A DNA stretch of 64,000 nucleotides from Rahnella sp. AA (GCF_002834385.1 NZ_PITQ01000003.1:248001-312000); one strand, 5' to 3'; shown: positions 34,871-44,594, numbered from the stretch's first letter. The notes: a model not told the origin generated them from the letters alone. Numbers and translations are program-made.

Positions 34871-34996
34871 ACAGTTATTGAAAAACCGAAATTTTCTCGG
34901 TCAGCTGTCAGCCCTCACTGCAAGTGAGAAACCGAAATCTTCCCGATCCAGGGACTGAAAGCCGCAATGTGCAGCGGCTTCTGCACAAGACTGAAT

Positions 34997-35749
34997 CTAG
35001 TGCGCCAGAAACTTCTCCAGAAACTGCTTAGTCCTCGCCTGCTGCGGGTTCGAAAACAATTCCTTCGCGGGGCCCTGTTCTACGATTTTCCCCTGATCCA
35101 TAAAGATGGCTCTGTCCGCGACATCCCGCGCAAAGCTCATCTCGTGAGTGACGATAACCATCGTACGGTGCTCGAGCGCCAGTGCGCGAATGGTATTGAG
35201 CACTTCACCCACCAGTTCCGGGTCGAGGGCTGAGGTCGGTTCATCGAACAGGATCACTTCAGGGCTCATCGCCAGCGCACGGGCAATCGCCACACGCTGC
35301 TGCTGACCGCCGGAGAGACGGCGTGGATAAGCATTTTCTTTGCCGTTTAATCCGACTTTTTCCAGTAACTGACGCGCAGTGGCAATGGCTTTTGCTTTCG
35401 GCTCGCCCTTCACAATCACCGGCCCTTCAATGATGTTCTCCAGCACCGAACGGTGCGGAAACAGGTTGAAGTTCTGGAACACAAAACCGACCTGCTTGCG
35501 CAATTCCCGGACTTTGTTTTTTTGTTTGCTGATTGGTTTGCTGGCATCAATTTCGATACTGCCGACTTTAATCGTACCGCCGTCCGGCTCTTCCAGCAGG
35601 TTTATGCTGCGCAGAAGCGTCGTTTTACCCGAACCACTCGGGCCAATAATTGCCACCACTTCTCCGGCATTCACCTGTAAATCGATACCGTGCAGCACCG
35701 TTTGTCCGTGAAATTTTTTCGTCAGTTGCTTTACGTCAATGGTGCTCAT
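34997..35749 (-). CDS. tcyN: L-cystine ABC transporter ATP-binding protein TcyN
   Basis: ATPase of the high-affinity cystine importer, 250 residues, closely similar to E. coli TcyN (YecC). Walker A GPSGSGKT (36-43), Q-loop FVFQNFNLFPH, signature LSGGQQQR and Walker B VILFDEPTSALD are all intact, and the H-loop lies in IVTHEM. Its first four bases overlap the end of tcyL. A GC-rich hairpin (AAGCCGC with complement) at about 34963-34985, just past its stop, may terminate the operon. Confidence 0.96.
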   Translation of the reverse strand: MSTIDVKQLTKKFHGQTVLHGIDLQVNAGEVVAIIGPSGSGKTTLLRSINLLEEPDGGTIKVGSIEIDASKPISKQKNKVRELRKQVGFVFQNFNLFPHRSVLENIIEGPVIVKGEPKAKAIATARQLLEKVGLNGKENAYPRRLSGGQQQRVAIARALAMSPEVILFDEPTSALDPELVGEVLNTIRALALEHRTMVIVTHEMSFARDVADRAIFMDQGKIVEQGPAKELFSNPQQARTKQFLEKFLAH

Positions 35750-36414
35750 GAAGGCTCCTGATCCTGGCGGTTAACGCGGTCTTCCAGACGGTTTTGCAGG
35801 AAGGATAAAACGGTCGCCAGCACCCAATAGATGATGGAGGCAGCCAGATACATCGTAAAGACTTCCAGCGTGCGCGAGGTGACCAGCTGCGCCTGACGGA
35901 ACAGTTCCGGTACCTGAATCGTCGCCGCGAGAGAGGTATCTTTCACTAATCCGATAAAGCTGTTGCCCAGCGGTGGCAACGCAGTCCGTGCCGCCTGCGG
36001 TAAAATCACGCGGCGCATCGTCTGCCAGGGGTTCATGCCGATACTTGCCGCCGCTTCCCACTGCCCCTTTTCAATCGACGAAATCGCCGCTCGCAGGGTT
36101 TCAGAGGTATAAGCCGCAGTGTTTAGTGAGAGGCCAATCATCGCCGCCGGAATAGGATCCAGTTCAATACCAAACTGCGGAAGACCGTAGTAAATCATGA
36201 ACAGCTGAGCGATCAGCGGTGTGCCGCGAAACACGGACACATAAAAACGTGATAGCCATGACAGTGGCCAGAAATGCGAAAGGCGCATCAGCGCCAGCAT
36301 AAAGCCCAAAATTAATCCGAACACCATACCGCCCAGGCTTAGCTGGAGCGTGAACAATGTCCCTTTCAATAAAAATGGTGCTGAATCCAGCACCAGTTGA
36401 ATACTTTCTTGCAT
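35746..36414 (-). CDS. tcyL: L-cystine ABC transporter permease TcyL
   Basis: Inner-membrane permease of the polar amino acid (HisM/GlnP) type, 222 residues, matching E. coli TcyL (YecS). About five membrane segments surround the EAA coupling loop EAAASIGMNPWQTMRRVILPQA. It starts 29 bp after tcyJ and overlaps tcyN by 4 bp, so tcyJLN is one transcription unit. It probably forms a homodimeric channel. Confidence 0.95.
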   Translation of the reverse strand: MQESIQLVLDSAPFLLKGTLFTLQLSLGGMVFGLILGFMLALMRLSHFWPLSWLSRFYVSVFRGTPLIAQLFMIYYGLPQFGIELDPIPAAMIGLSLNTAAYTSETLRAAISSIEKGQWEAAASIGMNPWQTMRRVILPQAARTALPPLGNSFIGLVKDTSLAATIQVPELFRQAQLVTSRTLEVFTMYLAASIIYWVLATVLSFLQNRLEDRVNRQDQEPS

Positions 36415-36443
36415 CCGATAACGACCTTATGGATTGTCGGAAA

Positions 36444-37244
36444 TTACTTCGTCACATCCGCGCCGAACCACTTCTGGGAAATCTTCGCGAGTGAACCGTC
36501 CTGCTGCATTTCAGCAATGGCTTTGTTGATCGCGGCCAGCAGTTCCGGGTTGTCTTTACGGATTGCAATGCCGGATTCCTGGCGGGAGAACGGTGCGCCA
36601 GCCACAGCCAGGGTATCACCGGTTTTCTTCACCAGATCCAACGCTGCCAGACGGTCAACCAAAATAGCGTTGATACGGCCTACACGAAGATCCTGATATT
36701 TCGTCGGGTCATCATCATAAGTACGGATATCGACACCCGGCACGTTAGCACGCAGCCACTGTTCGTAGTTGGTTCCCAAACCCACACCGACTTTTTTACC
36801 TTTCAGATCTTCAGGTTTGGTGATGCTGCCTTCTGCGCCTTTCTTGACCAGAGCCTGAATACCGGAAACGGTGTAAGGCGTGGAGAAGTCGTATTTTTTC
36901 TCACGCTCCGGAGAAATAGTCACCTGGTTGATGACCACATCAATGCGTTTGGATTCCAGAGACGCCAGCATGCCATCCCATTTGGTCGGCTGCAGTTTCG
37001 CCTTCACGCCCATGTGCTGAGCCAGCGCATCGGCAAATTCCACTTCAAAACCGGTCAGTTTGCCATCTTCACCCTGGAAACTAAACGGAGGGTAAGTGCC
37101 TTCAAGACCGACGATCAACGTGCCGCGATCTTTGACTTTCTTCAGTAGACCTTCATCAGCAAAGCTGTTGCTGACCAGACCGGTGGTTAATGTCACAGCC
37201 ACTGCCCCGAGGACTAAACGACGACGTAACGCTGAAAAACCCAT
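36444..37244 (-). CDS. tcyJ: Periplasmic cystine-binding protein TcyJ (FliY)
   Basis: Solute-binding protein of 266 residues that delivers cystine and related sulphur amino acids to TcyLN. The signal peptide (RRRLVLGAVAVTLTTGLVSNSFA, cut before DEGLLKK) is clear. Family-3 binding-protein motifs follow: GLEGTYPPFSFQGEDGKLTGFEVEFADALA and VGVGLGTNYEQW. The adjacent D-cysteine desulfhydrase and fliZ/fliA genes keep the order known in E. coli (fliA-fliZ-tcyJ-dcyD-tcyL-tcyN), except that dcyD lies before tcyJ here. Confidence 0.95.
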   Translation of the reverse strand: MGFSALRRRLVLGAVAVTLTTGLVSNSFADEGLLKKVKDRGTLIVGLEGTYPPFSFQGEDGKLTGFEVEFADALAQHMGVKAKLQPTKWDGMLASLESKRIDVVINQVTISPEREKKYDFSTPYTVSGIQALVKKGAEGSITKPEDLKGKKVGVGLGTNYEQWLRANVPGVDIRTYDDDPTKYQDLRVGRINAILVDRLAALDLVKKTGDTLAVAGAPFSRQESGIAIRKDNPELLAAINKAIAEMQQDGSLAKISQKWFGADVTK

Positions 37245-37382
37245 GTTGACCTCATGATTTATTGTTAGTTATAGAAATTTACAGCCCCAATGATTTTGCG
37301 CACAGTAGCACCGGCGGCGACAGTTATCAGGAATATAATTCTATAATCTTAGCGCAAAAAAGCATAAGCGCACTTTAAAGCA

Positions 37383-38393
37383 TTATACCTGCGGATGATA
37401 AGCAAACAGTGCCGGTGCACCACCCGTGTGAATGAATAAAATAGGGCCTTCATCCGGGAATAATCCGCGCGCGATGCCATCGAGCAAACCGGCCATGGCT
37501 TTACCGGTATACACCGGATCCAGCAGCATCGCTTCCTGCTCCGCCAGCAGTTTCACTGCGGCCATCCCCGCTTCATTAGGCTCACCATAGCGCGGCGCAA
37601 AATACTCATCCCACAGGACAACCGGCTGAGCTTTTTCATCAAGCTGCAGGTTTGCTGCCACGTCACGCGCGATAGCCTCGACTTTAGGCCGCTGATCTTT
37701 CGCTGAACGTGAGACTGTCACGCCAATGAGCTGTGTGTCCGGCATTAAATGGCACATTGCCACCGCCAGCCCGGCATGTGTTCCCGCGCTGCCAGAGGCG
37801 ACAACCACTGCGCTGAAATCGACAAAGCTGGCCGAAGACTGTTCCGCGATTTCCAGGGCACACTGCACATAACCCAGCGCCCCCAGTGCATTAGAGCCAC
37901 CGACCGGGACGATATAAGGGCGAAAACCTTGCGCTTCCAGGCGTTCGGCCTGCTCTGCCAGTTGCGCCATCGGGTCGTGAAGCGCATCGCACATCACCAC
38001 TTCGGTATTAAACAGATCCAGCAACAGGCGGTTGCCGTTAGTCAGATAATTAGTTTGCACGGTGCCGATCGGGTTCTCCAGCAGCGCGACGCATTTCAGG
38101 CCGAGTTTGGCCGCCACGGCCGCTGTCTGGCGAACATGGTTAGACTGGATAGCACCGGCTGTGACCAGGGTATCTGCGCCTTCAGCCAGCGCGGCAGCGG
38201 CCAGATATTCGAGTTTTCTGAGCTTGTTGCCGCCCATCGCCAGCGGCGTGATGTCATCACGCTTGATGTAAATATCGCGCCCCACGAATTCCGACAGGCG
38301 GTGAAGTTTTTCCAACGGCGTCGTGCTGCCTAACAAATCGAGTCTGTCGAAGGCTTCCAGCCGTTTTTTAAGCAAAGCAATTTTAGCAGGCAC
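37383..38393 (-). CDS. dcyD: D-cysteine desulfhydrase DcyD
   Basis: PLP enzyme of 336 residues that breaks D-cysteine into pyruvate, sulphide and ammonia. [21 protein letters not shown] carries the PLP-binding Lys, [17 protein letters not shown] follows, and [16 protein letters not shown] is the phosphate-binding Gly-rich loop. The C-terminus [17 protein letters not shown] matches E. coli DcyD. I choose the GTG at 38393 because AGGGGA lies 6 bases upstream; the frame stays open to another GTG at 38426 with a weaker site. The gene lies ahead of tcyJ with a 138-bp gap, unlike the E. coli order. Confidence 0.93.
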   Translation of the reverse strand: MPAKIALLKKRLEAFDRLDLLGSTTPLEKLHRLSEFVGRDIYIKRDDITPLAMGGNKLRKLEYLAAAALAEGADTLVTAGAIQSNHVRQTAAVAAKLGLKCVALLENPIGTVQTNYLTNGNRLLLDLFNTEVVMCDALHDPMAQLAEQAERLEAQGFRPYIVPVGGSNALGALGYVQCALEIAEQSSASFVDFSAVVVASGSAGTHAGLAVAMCHLMPDTQLIGVTVSRSAKDQRPKVEAIARDVAANLQLDEKAQPVVLWDEYFAPRYGEPNEAGMAAVKLLAEQEAMLLDPVYTGKAMAGLLDGIARGLFPDEGPILFIHTGGAPALFAYHPQV

Positions 38394-38524
38394 AATGTTC
38401 CCCTGACGCGCAGCTTCTGGCTGCACGAAGTCAATGTAGTCGAAGTGGGTTTGATTTTAGAAAAAGGTTATTGAATAAGTATATAAAGAATTTATAGAAA
38501 CTGCGGACAGATTCAAGACAAAAA

Positions 38525-38548
38525 AACAGGCTCCCGAAGGAGCCTGTT
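38525..38548 (-). terminator. Terminator after fliZ
   Basis: A 10-bp stem (AACAGGCTCC and complement) with a CGAA/TTCG loop is followed on the minus strand by seven T. It lies about 34 bp past the fliZ stop. Confidence 0.9.
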
Positions 38549-38581
38549 GGTGCATTGCGTGTCAGTCTGTCAGAGCCCCGC

Positions 38582-39088
38582 TTACGCGGATTTTTGCCAG
38601 GCCAGATACTGGTCGTATTTGCGCAAGGCAATACGGTAGTTATCGTGGCCCGCCACCGGCAAATCACTGATGATTCGCTGGTGGATACTGTCCCCGGAAA
38701 GCTTATCCAGTGGATAGTTATTGGCTACAAGGATTTCATCCAGACGGCGTAGGCGGACAACATATTCGCGCACCGTACTGTGATTCATCTCCGTCTGCTC
38801 AAACAGGTATTGCTTAAACGCCATGATGTCAAAGTATGACGAATGGCTGTTACAGCTTATCTCACTGCAAAAACGACACAGAGCGGTCAGTTCCTGCGAC
38901 AGGTTGTGCCACACGTCATCATCAATAGGCTGGTCCATCTTAGCGATGGCCTCTTTATTGATGATTTGCCCGCGAAACACCAGTGCCATCCTGTCTAGTT
39001 CTTTTGCACACTGTGAGCAATGAGTCTGACTGTGTTTAAAATCTTTAAGATAACGGCTTAAAGGCCTTGTTTTGATTCCCGCTGGCAT
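38582..39088 (-). CDS. fliZ: Flagellar regulator FliZ
   Basis: DNA-binding regulator of 168 residues that boosts FlhDC-dependent flagellar expression and, in E. coli, blocks sigma-S promoters. RPLSRYLKDFKHSQTHCSQCAKELDR near the N-terminus and FDIMAFKQYLFEQTEMNHSTVREYVVRLRRLDEIL in the middle match FliZ; the latter resembles a tyrosine-recombinase core-binding fold. CxxC pairs (HCSQC, LCRFC) are kept. It lies 54 bp downstream of fliA in the same operon, and a strong terminator follows. Confidence 0.95.
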   Translation of the reverse strand: MPAGIKTRPLSRYLKDFKHSQTHCSQCAKELDRMALVFRGQIINKEAIAKMDQPIDDDVWHNLSQELTALCRFCSEISCNSHSSYFDIMAFKQYLFEQTEMNHSTVREYVVRLRRLDEILVANNYPLDKLSGDSIHQRIISDLPVAGHDNYRIALRKYDQYLAWQKSA

Positions 39089-39142
39089 AAATTTATTCCT
39101 GATAAGGGATATAAAATGTATAACCGGCCAGGAAAAAGCGGA

Positions 39143-39865
39143 TCAGTGGTCATTAGCCAGACGGCTGCGCAAGCGCTTAATCGCCTGACTGTGGAGCTGG
39201 CTTACTCGGGATTCCCCGACGTCCAACACCGCCCCGATCTCTTTTAAATTCAACTCTTCCTGGTAGTAAAGCGTAAGTACCATCTTTTCCCGTTCTGGTA
39301 ACGCATCGATGGCTTCCATCACCCGGTGGCGTAAATTGCCCTCCAACAGATGATGTAACGGGTTGGCCTCTTCGTGCCCTTCCATCAATGCCTCGGCAGT
39401 ATCGCCGTGCTCTTCGCGCCATTCGTCATAAGAAAACAACTGGCTACTGTTCGTATCCATTAATATCTGCCGGTATTCCTCAATGGGAATATCCAGTGCC
39501 TGCGCCACCTCTCCTTCACTCGGCGGTCGCCCTAATTTTTGTTCTGCGTTATGCATCGCCTGGGACACTTCACGCGCATTACGTCTGACGCTGCGTGGAA
39601 CCCAGTCACGGCTTCGCAGCTCATCAAGCATCGCGCCGCGAATGCGCTGAACGGCATACGTCGTAAACGCAGTCCCCTGCATCGCATCAAAACGCTCAAC
39701 CGCATTTAACAGGCCGATCCCTCCCGCTTGCAGTAGATCATCTAGCTCTACGCTGGCGGGAAGCCGCACCTGCAAACGCAGGGCTTCATGGCGCACAAGT
39801 GGAACATAGCGCTGCCACAAAGAATTTTTGTCTATCACGCCGTCGGCGGTATACAGATCGCTCAC
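39143..39865 (-). CDS. fliA: Flagellar sigma factor sigma-28 (FliA)
   Basis: RNA polymerase sigma factor of 240 residues for late flagellar genes. Region 2 (LDDLLQAGGIGLLNAVERFD, FTTYAVQRIRGAMLDELR), region 3 (RRNAREVSQAMHNAEQKLGRPPSEGEVAQAL) and region 4 (LPEREKMVLTLYYQEELNLKEIGAVLDVGESRVSQLHSQAIKRLR, helix-turn-helix) are complete. Its target promoter pattern TAAA-N15-GCCGATA is found upstream of both fliC and fliD nearby. No equally good match precedes fliA itself. Confidence 0.97.
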   Translation of the reverse strand: MSDLYTADGVIDKNSLWQRYVPLVRHEALRLQVRLPASVELDDLLQAGGIGLLNAVERFDAMQGTAFTTYAVQRIRGAMLDELRSRDWVPRSVRRNAREVSQAMHNAEQKLGRPPSEGEVAQALDIPIEEYRQILMDTNSSQLFSYDEWREEHGDTAEALMEGHEEANPLHHLLEGNLRHRVMEAIDALPEREKMVLTLYYQEELNLKEIGAVLDVGESRVSQLHSQAIKRLRSRLANDH

Positions 39866-40107
39866 TGTCGTAACCTGGCAAATTGAGGGTCAGTATCATT
39901 GTGCCAGTGCTAACCGCTGTTCAATCGGCTGAATAAGGCCTGAAAAGCGCGGTTATTTTGATTATGTCTCGCACATTCTGTTTCAGATTAACTGCCCGTG
40001 GCGCGAAAACAATTGCTTAAAAAACAACCATAACCTAAAGATTATCCTAAATTATACCAGCGAATGCGTTTCATTAATCCTTTTAAAAGGTAAATTTTGG
40101 TTAAAAA

Positions 40108-40129
40108 AAACCCCGCCGAAGCGGGGTTT
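40108..40129 (-). terminator. Terminator after fliC
   Basis: AAACCCCGC and complement around CGAA give a 9-bp stem followed on the minus strand by a T-run. It lies about 43 bp past the fliC stop. Confidence 0.9.
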
Positions 40130-40172
40130 GTTCTGTTTGTAACCGTACTGCGTATTTTGTCTGCGAAGACAA

Positions 40173-41882
40173 TTATTGCAGCAGGGACAGTACAGACTGA
40201 GGAACCTGGTTAGCTTTAGCCAACACTGAAGTACCAGCCTGCTGCAGGATCTGCGCTTTAGACATTGCAGAAACTTCAGTTGCGTAGTCAGCATCCTGAA
40301 TACGGCTCTGTGCAGAAGACAGGTTAGTGGTGGTGTTGTCCAGGTTAGTGATTGCAGAATCGAAACGGTTCTGAACCGCACCCAGAGATGAACGGAATTT
40401 GTCAACTTTAGCGATTGCGGCATCCAGAGCTGCCAGCGGATCTGCAGTTGCAGTACCGGTGCTGGTAGTGTCGGTGGTCAGTTTGCCTGCGCTGCTAACA
40501 TAGGCAGCTGCGCCCACAGTTTCAGCATATTTGCCCGTTGCGCCAGCACCGTTTGCAGCAACAGTTACTGCGCCGGTGTCTGCATCAACTTTATAGTCGA
40601 TAGCAACAGAACCAGTAGTCGTCAGATCACCATCGTTGTCCAGGTAGGTGTTAGTTGAGCTACCAGCGCCCGCAGCAGTTGCCGATGCGAAGTTAGCAGT
40701 GAAGCTTGAAACACCGCTGTTGTATTTGATAGTTGCACCAGTTAATGCAGCATTACCGGTGTAAGCAGCAGCAACGTCAGACTGTACAGCATCAGCAGAA
40801 ACAGTTTTGGTGTAAGTCAGACCTGAGTTGGCACCCGCAGCAAAGTTGTAGGTGGTATCACCCAACTTCACAGTACTTGCGCCAGCAGTCGTATCTGCTT
40901 TACCAAACAATGAATTCAGTGTAGCTGCAGCCGGTGCACCCGCGTTGTTGGTGGTCAGGTTGCCGTCAGCAGAGATGTATGCTGCTTGTCCGCCGATGGT
41001 GATATTACCGTTCGCATCAGCAACGAAATTAACGCTGCCTGTAGCCGCAGTGTAAGTACCGCTTACAGTGCTGCCTGTTGCTGGTTTCAGGGAGTCAGCA
41101 AAAGTAGTAGTTGGAGCGCCGGTTGCTACAGTTGCAGTCGTGGTGAAGTTACCTTTAGTCGCATCATATGTGTATGTTGCACCGCTGGTACCTGTAGTAG
41201 TGACGACGTCACCTGTGTTCAGTTTGCTGAATGCCTGAGATGCAGTCATTGCGGCAAAGTTAGTGGTAACAGTATAAACACCACCAGCCAAAGTACCGCC
41301 AGCAGAAGTCAGGTCACTCACGGTCGCTGCTTTGTTAGCGATAGTGCCTGAACCATTCACGTTGAAGCCGTTCAGACCCAGAGTTGTTGAGTCAATTTTC
41401 TGCAGGTCGATAGAGATAGTCTGACCGTCGTTTGCGCCAACCTGGATTTTCATAGTCTGGTCAGAAGCCAGAACGTTCACGCCGTTGAACTGAGTCTGGC
41501 CGGATACGCGGTCAATTTCAGACAGACGGGAAGTGATTTCGTCCTGGATTGAGCTCAGGTCAGATGCTGAGTTGGTGCCGTTAGCAGCCTGAACAGACAG
41601 TTCACGGATACGCTGTAAGTTGTTGTTGATTTCGCTCAGTGAGCCTTCAGTGGTCTGCGCAACAGAGATACCGTCGTTGGCGTTACGTGAAGCCTGAGTA
41701 AGACCGTTGATGTTAGAAGTGAAACGGTTGGCAATCGCCTGACCAGCAGCGTCATCTTTTGCGCTGTTGATACGCAGACCGGAGGACAGACGCTCAATAG
41801 CGGTGCTCAGAGCGGACTGAGATTTGTTCATGTTGTTCTGAGTCATCAGAGACAACGTGTTGGTATTGATAACTTGAGACAT
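40173..41882 (-). CDS. fliC: Flagellin FliC
   Basis: Filament protein of 569 residues, exported by the flagellar type III apparatus. The conserved D0/D1 ends are typical: [21 protein letters not shown] at the N-terminus and an [32 protein letters not shown]-type helix with a [17 protein letters not shown]-terminus. The middle (about 170-470) is Ala/Thr/Gly-rich and low in complexity, as expected for the variable surface domain. No lysine-methylase gene (fliB) is seen nearby. A sigma-28 promoter lies at 41954-41980. Confidence 0.97.
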   Translation of the reverse strand: MSQVINTNTLSLMTQNNMNKSQSALSTAIERLSSGLRINSAKDDAAGQAIANRFTSNINGLTQASRNANDGISVAQTTEGSLSEINNNLQRIRELSVQAANGTNSASDLSSIQDEITSRLSEIDRVSGQTQFNGVNVLASDQTMKIQVGANDGQTISIDLQKIDSTTLGLNGFNVNGSGTIANKAATVSDLTSAGGTLAGGVYTVTTNFAAMTASQAFSKLNTGDVVTTTGTSGATYTYDATKGNFTTTATVATGAPTTTFADSLKPATGSTVSGTYTAATGSVNFVADANGNITIGGQAAYISADGNLTTNNAGAPAAATLNSLFGKADTTAGASTVKLGDTTYNFAAGANSGLTYTKTVSADAVQSDVAAAYTGNAALTGATIKYNSGVSSFTANFASATAAGAGSSTNTYLDNDGDLTTTGSVAIDYKVDADTGAVTVAANGAGATGKYAETVGAAAYVSSAGKLTTDTTSTGTATADPLAALDAAIAKVDKFRSSLGAVQNRFDSAITNLDNTTTNLSSAQSRIQDADYATEVSAMSKAQILQQAGTSVLAKANQVPQSVLSLLQ

Positions 41883-41953
41883 GAGTGTGTTCCTTCAAAT
41901 CTGGTTAAGGGGTTCGGGCTTATTACCCACGGCGTTCATCACCGTCCAAACTT

Positions 41954-41980
41954 GTATCGGCGCTACACCAGCAACCTTTA
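41954..41980 (-). promoter_or_regulatory. Sigma-28 promoter of fliC
   Basis: On the minus strand TAAA, 15 bases, then GCCGATAC matches the FliA consensus (TAAA-N15-GCCGATAA) except for the last base. It lies about 70 bp before the fliC start. Confidence 0.88.
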
Positions 41981-42072
41981 GAATTATTTCTTAAAAAACT
42001 CGGTTTTCTTACTTTGAGAATTACCCTTCCTTATACCGCCTATTCACGCCATTACTTTTTGTTGCTTTCTAT

Positions 42073-42099
42073 TAAACTTTTTCTCCGTCGTGCCGATAG
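42073..42099 (+). promoter_or_regulatory. Sigma-28 promoter of fliDST
   Basis: TAAA, 15 bases, then GCCGATAG matches the FliA consensus except for the last base. It drives rightward, about 160 bp before fliD. Confidence 0.88.
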
Positions 42100-42258
42100 G
42101 GCTTAAAGACTCTTTTATACCTACAGTATTTGGAGTTGCAGTAAAGCGGCGTGGGTGCGAGCCAGTCACTGGCATCAGTCAGTATGTTTGGTGGACAGAC
42201 ACTGCGTAGGCAATTGCAAATTCATAAACTTAAGGCAATCCAACGGTAAAGGATAATT

Positions 42259-43716
42259 ATGGCTACTTCAGGCACGATCTCTTCGCTAGGTATCGGTTCA
42301 GGTTTAAACCTTTCAGATCTATTGGATAACCTGACGACCGCAGAAAAAACTCGTCTTACCCCAATTACGACGGCACAGACGAAATATAGCGCGCAGCTGA
42401 CAGCCTATGGCACCATGCAAAGCGCCCTGCAGACCTTTGCGGATGCAGCCACCGCGTTGGCGTCAGCTAAGACCTACGGCACGACGACGGCAACCTCAAA
42501 CAATACTGCCGCATTCAGTGCGACAACCACGACGGGTGCTGCTGCAGGTAAGTACACCATTGCAGTCAGTGATCTGGCGGTAGCTCAGACACTGATTTCC
42601 GCGCCTCAGACCAGCAACACCACTGCACTGGGTGCAACCACCTCAGGCAATTCGCGCACACTGACTATCAGCCAGGGCGATGGCAGTAAGCCACTCAGCA
42701 TTAACCTGACTGACAGCCAGACCTCGCTGACCGGCGTACGCGATGCGATCAATAGTGCCGCTGGCGGTGTTACAGCCAGCATCGTCAAAGTTTCCGACAG
42801 CAGCTACAAACTCGTACTGAGCGCAAACAACACCGGTACAGACTCAGAAATGACTGTCAGCGTCAGCGGTGATGACACCCTGAACAATATTATCGGTTAT
42901 GACTCCTCCACCGGCACCAGTACTGGTGGCACGAACGGAATGAGTCAAAACACGGCAGCAGCTAACGCAAAGCTGACGTTTAATGGGATCGATCTTGAAC
43001 GTCAAAGTAACACCATCAGTGATATCCAGGATGGGATTACGTTAAATCTGACCGGGACTACCACCACCGATGCAACGCTGACCATTGCTAAAGACACCAG
43101 CACTGCGTCAACAGCCATTACGACTTTTGTTAATGCATACAATTCACTGCAGGATACGTTTAGCGGTTTGACGAAGTTCACCGCTTCAACCCTTGACTCT
43201 GGCACTCAGGACTCATCTAACGGTGTACTGTTGGGCGACAGCACGTTACGTACCATCCAGACGCAGTTAAAGTCCGCTCTTGGTGGCTCAAACGGTTCAA
43301 GTTCTGTCAATACTCTGGCCAGCATCGGGATTACGAGTGATCCGACGACGGGCAAACTCACTATCGACAGCACTAAACTCAGCACAGCGCTGTCCAGCAG
43401 CACCAGTGCGGTACAAACGATGATGGTGGGTGACGGTAAGACCACGGGCGTAATGACAAAGATTGCCAACCTGAATACTAACTTCCTGAACACCAGCACC
43501 GGCGTTATCGCTAATGCTGAAACTTCAGTGAATAACACGCTGAAAAGCCTGACAACGCAGTACAACGCGGTCAGTGACAGTATCAACGCCACCATCGCGC
43601 GTTACAAAACCCAGTTCACTGCCCTTGATGTGGCTATGACCAAGCTGAACAGCACGAGTACTTATCTGACTCAGCAGTTCGCAACAACCAGCAGCTCAAG
43701 CTCATTAGGACAGTAA
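42259..43716 (+). CDS. fliD: Flagellar filament cap protein FliD
   Basis: Hook-associated protein 2, 485 residues, which caps the filament and helps flagellin fold at the tip. The N-terminus ISSLGIGSGLNLSDLLDNLTTAEKTRLTPI and the Asn/Thr/Ser-rich middle are typical. The C-terminal helix (NTLKSLTTQYNAVSDSINATIARYKTQFTALDVAMTKLNSTSTYLTQQF) is the conserved coiled-coil end. AAAGGATAAT precedes the start. It is the first gene of fliDST. Confidence 0.96.
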   Translation: MATSGTISSLGIGSGLNLSDLLDNLTTAEKTRLTPITTAQTKYSAQLTAYGTMQSALQTFADAATALASAKTYGTTTATSNNTAAFSATTTTGAAAGKYTIAVSDLAVAQTLISAPQTSNTTALGATTSGNSRTLTISQGDGSKPLSINLTDSQTSLTGVRDAINSAAGGVTASIVKVSDSSYKLVLSANNTGTDSEMTVSVSGDDTLNNIIGYDSSTGTSTGGTNGMSQNTAAANAKLTFNGIDLERQSNTISDIQDGITLNLTGTTTTDATLTIAKDTSTASTAITTFVNAYNSLQDTFSGLTKFTASTLDSGTQDSSNGVLLGDSTLRTIQTQLKSALGGSNGSSSVNTLASIGITSDPTTGKLTIDSTKLSTALSSSTSAVQTMMVGDGKTTGVMTKIANLNTNFLNTSTGVIANAETSVNNTLKSLTTQYNAVSDSINATIARYKTQFTALDVAMTKLNSTSTYLTQQFATTSSSSSLGQ

Positions 43717-43719
43717 TAT

Positions 43720-44157
43720 ATGTATAACGCTAAAGGAACTCAGGCCTACGCACAGGTAGGCCTTGAAAGTGGCGTGATGAGCGCCACACCTTACCAACTG
43801 GTGACGATGTTATTCGACGGGGCGCGCAGCGCCCTCATTCGCGCCGGTATTTTCATGCAGCAGGGCAGCATTGCGGAAAAAGGCAAATCGCTGTCTATGG
43901 CGATTAACATTATCGACAGCGGGCTGAAAGCCGGGCTAAGCCGTGACAAAGGGGATCCTGAATTAGTGGATAATCTGGAAGCACTGTACGCCTACATGGT
44001 CCGTCGTCTATTGCATGCAAATTTACACAACGATCAAGAGGCCATCACCGAGGTGTTGTCCTTGCTTGAAAACATCGCCGATGCCTGGCGGCAAATCGGC
44101 CCAAACTACCACCCGTCGCAGGACCAATATAATGGATCAACATCAGTATCTGGTTAA
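43720..44157 (+). CDS. fliS: Flagellar chaperone FliS
   Basis: Cytosolic chaperone of 145 residues that binds the flagellin C-terminus to prevent early polymerisation. MYNAKGTQAYAQVGLESGVMSATPYQLVTMLFDGARSAL is the typical N-terminus, and RGD-like LSRDKGDPELVDNLEALYAYM follows. It begins 3 bp after fliD and overlaps fliT. Confidence 0.95.
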   Translation: MYNAKGTQAYAQVGLESGVMSATPYQLVTMLFDGARSALIRAGIFMQQGSIAEKGKSLSMAINIIDSGLKAGLSRDKGDPELVDNLEALYAYMVRRLLHANLHNDQEAITEVLSLLENIADAWRQIGPNYHPSQDQYNGSTSVSG

Positions 44158-44494
44158 TGAATATCAACTGATCCTGTCTTTGAGCGAGCAGATGTTGCGG
44201 CTGGCGAAAGAAGAAAAATGGGATGAGCTGGTCGAGCTCGAAATGAGTTATGTCAAAGCAGTAGAAGCCACCACAAAATTACCGATGTCAGAACAAACAT
44301 CGGTAATGATCCAGAATGATATTCGTCGCTATTTGCGCATTATTCTGGATAACGAGAATACGATTAAAACATTATTACAGGCCCGGATGAATAAACTCAC
44401 CGAGCTTATTGGTCAGTCGGCCCGACAACAACAAGTGAATACGACTTACGGAAAGATCGATCTCCGTTCGATCGCCTTTGGTGATCGCCAATAA
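44132..44494 (+). CDS. fliT: Flagellar export chaperone FliT
   Basis: Chaperone of FliD and, in enterics, an inhibitor of FlhDC, 120 residues. The start at 44132 (MDQHQYLVNEYQLILSLSEQML) is chosen from the family N-terminus; the frame is open further upstream inside fliS, and the start overlaps fliS by 26 bp. The all-helical sequence and its place after fliS support the call. The ribosome site (AGGAC) is weak, which fits coupling to fliS translation. Confidence 0.88.
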   Translation: MDQHQYLVNEYQLILSLSEQMLRLAKEEKWDELVELEMSYVKAVEATTKLPMSEQTSVMIQNDIRRYLRIILDNENTIKTLLQARMNKLTELIGQSARQQQVNTTYGKIDLRSIAFGDRQ

Positions 44495-44558
44495 CTATTA
44501 ATGCTCTATTTTTTTTACTTTTTTCAATATTTCTTGTGCGACAATAAGTTTTCAGAGG

Positions 44559-44594
44559 CAGAGAGTATCGGGCTGCCAGGGCTGGCTCTCTCTG
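44559..44594 (+). terminator. Possible terminator after fliT
   Basis: CAGAGAG pairs with CTCTCTG across an inner GC-rich loop that can itself pair, and TTTTCTT follows. The hairpin is imperfect. Confidence 0.5.

Larger units (their letters stand above)
34256..34996. repeat. Composite inverted-repeat region between putA and tcyN
   Basis: The two ends are inverted copies. The left end has GCAGAAGCCGCTGCA, GCGGCTTCTCACTTGCAGT and CCGAGAAAGTTTCGG-type blocks; the right end, on the other strand, has GCAGAAGCCGCTGCA, GCGGCTT, TTCTCACTTGCAGTGA and CCGAGAAAATTTCGG. Inside lie two oppositely oriented copies of the intergenic repeat. No credible gene is present; the one 126-codon frame (34252-34632) crosses repeat sequence. 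Confidence 0.75.

Noticed and set aside
39866-40107. A sigma-28 promoter in front of fliA
   Set aside because: A GCCGATT-like element exists on the minus strand, but no TAAA lies at the required 15-base spacing.
40986-41351. Rightward frame of 121 codons inside fliC
   Set aside because: Antisense to the low-complexity flagellin middle; Cys/Ser-rich artefact.
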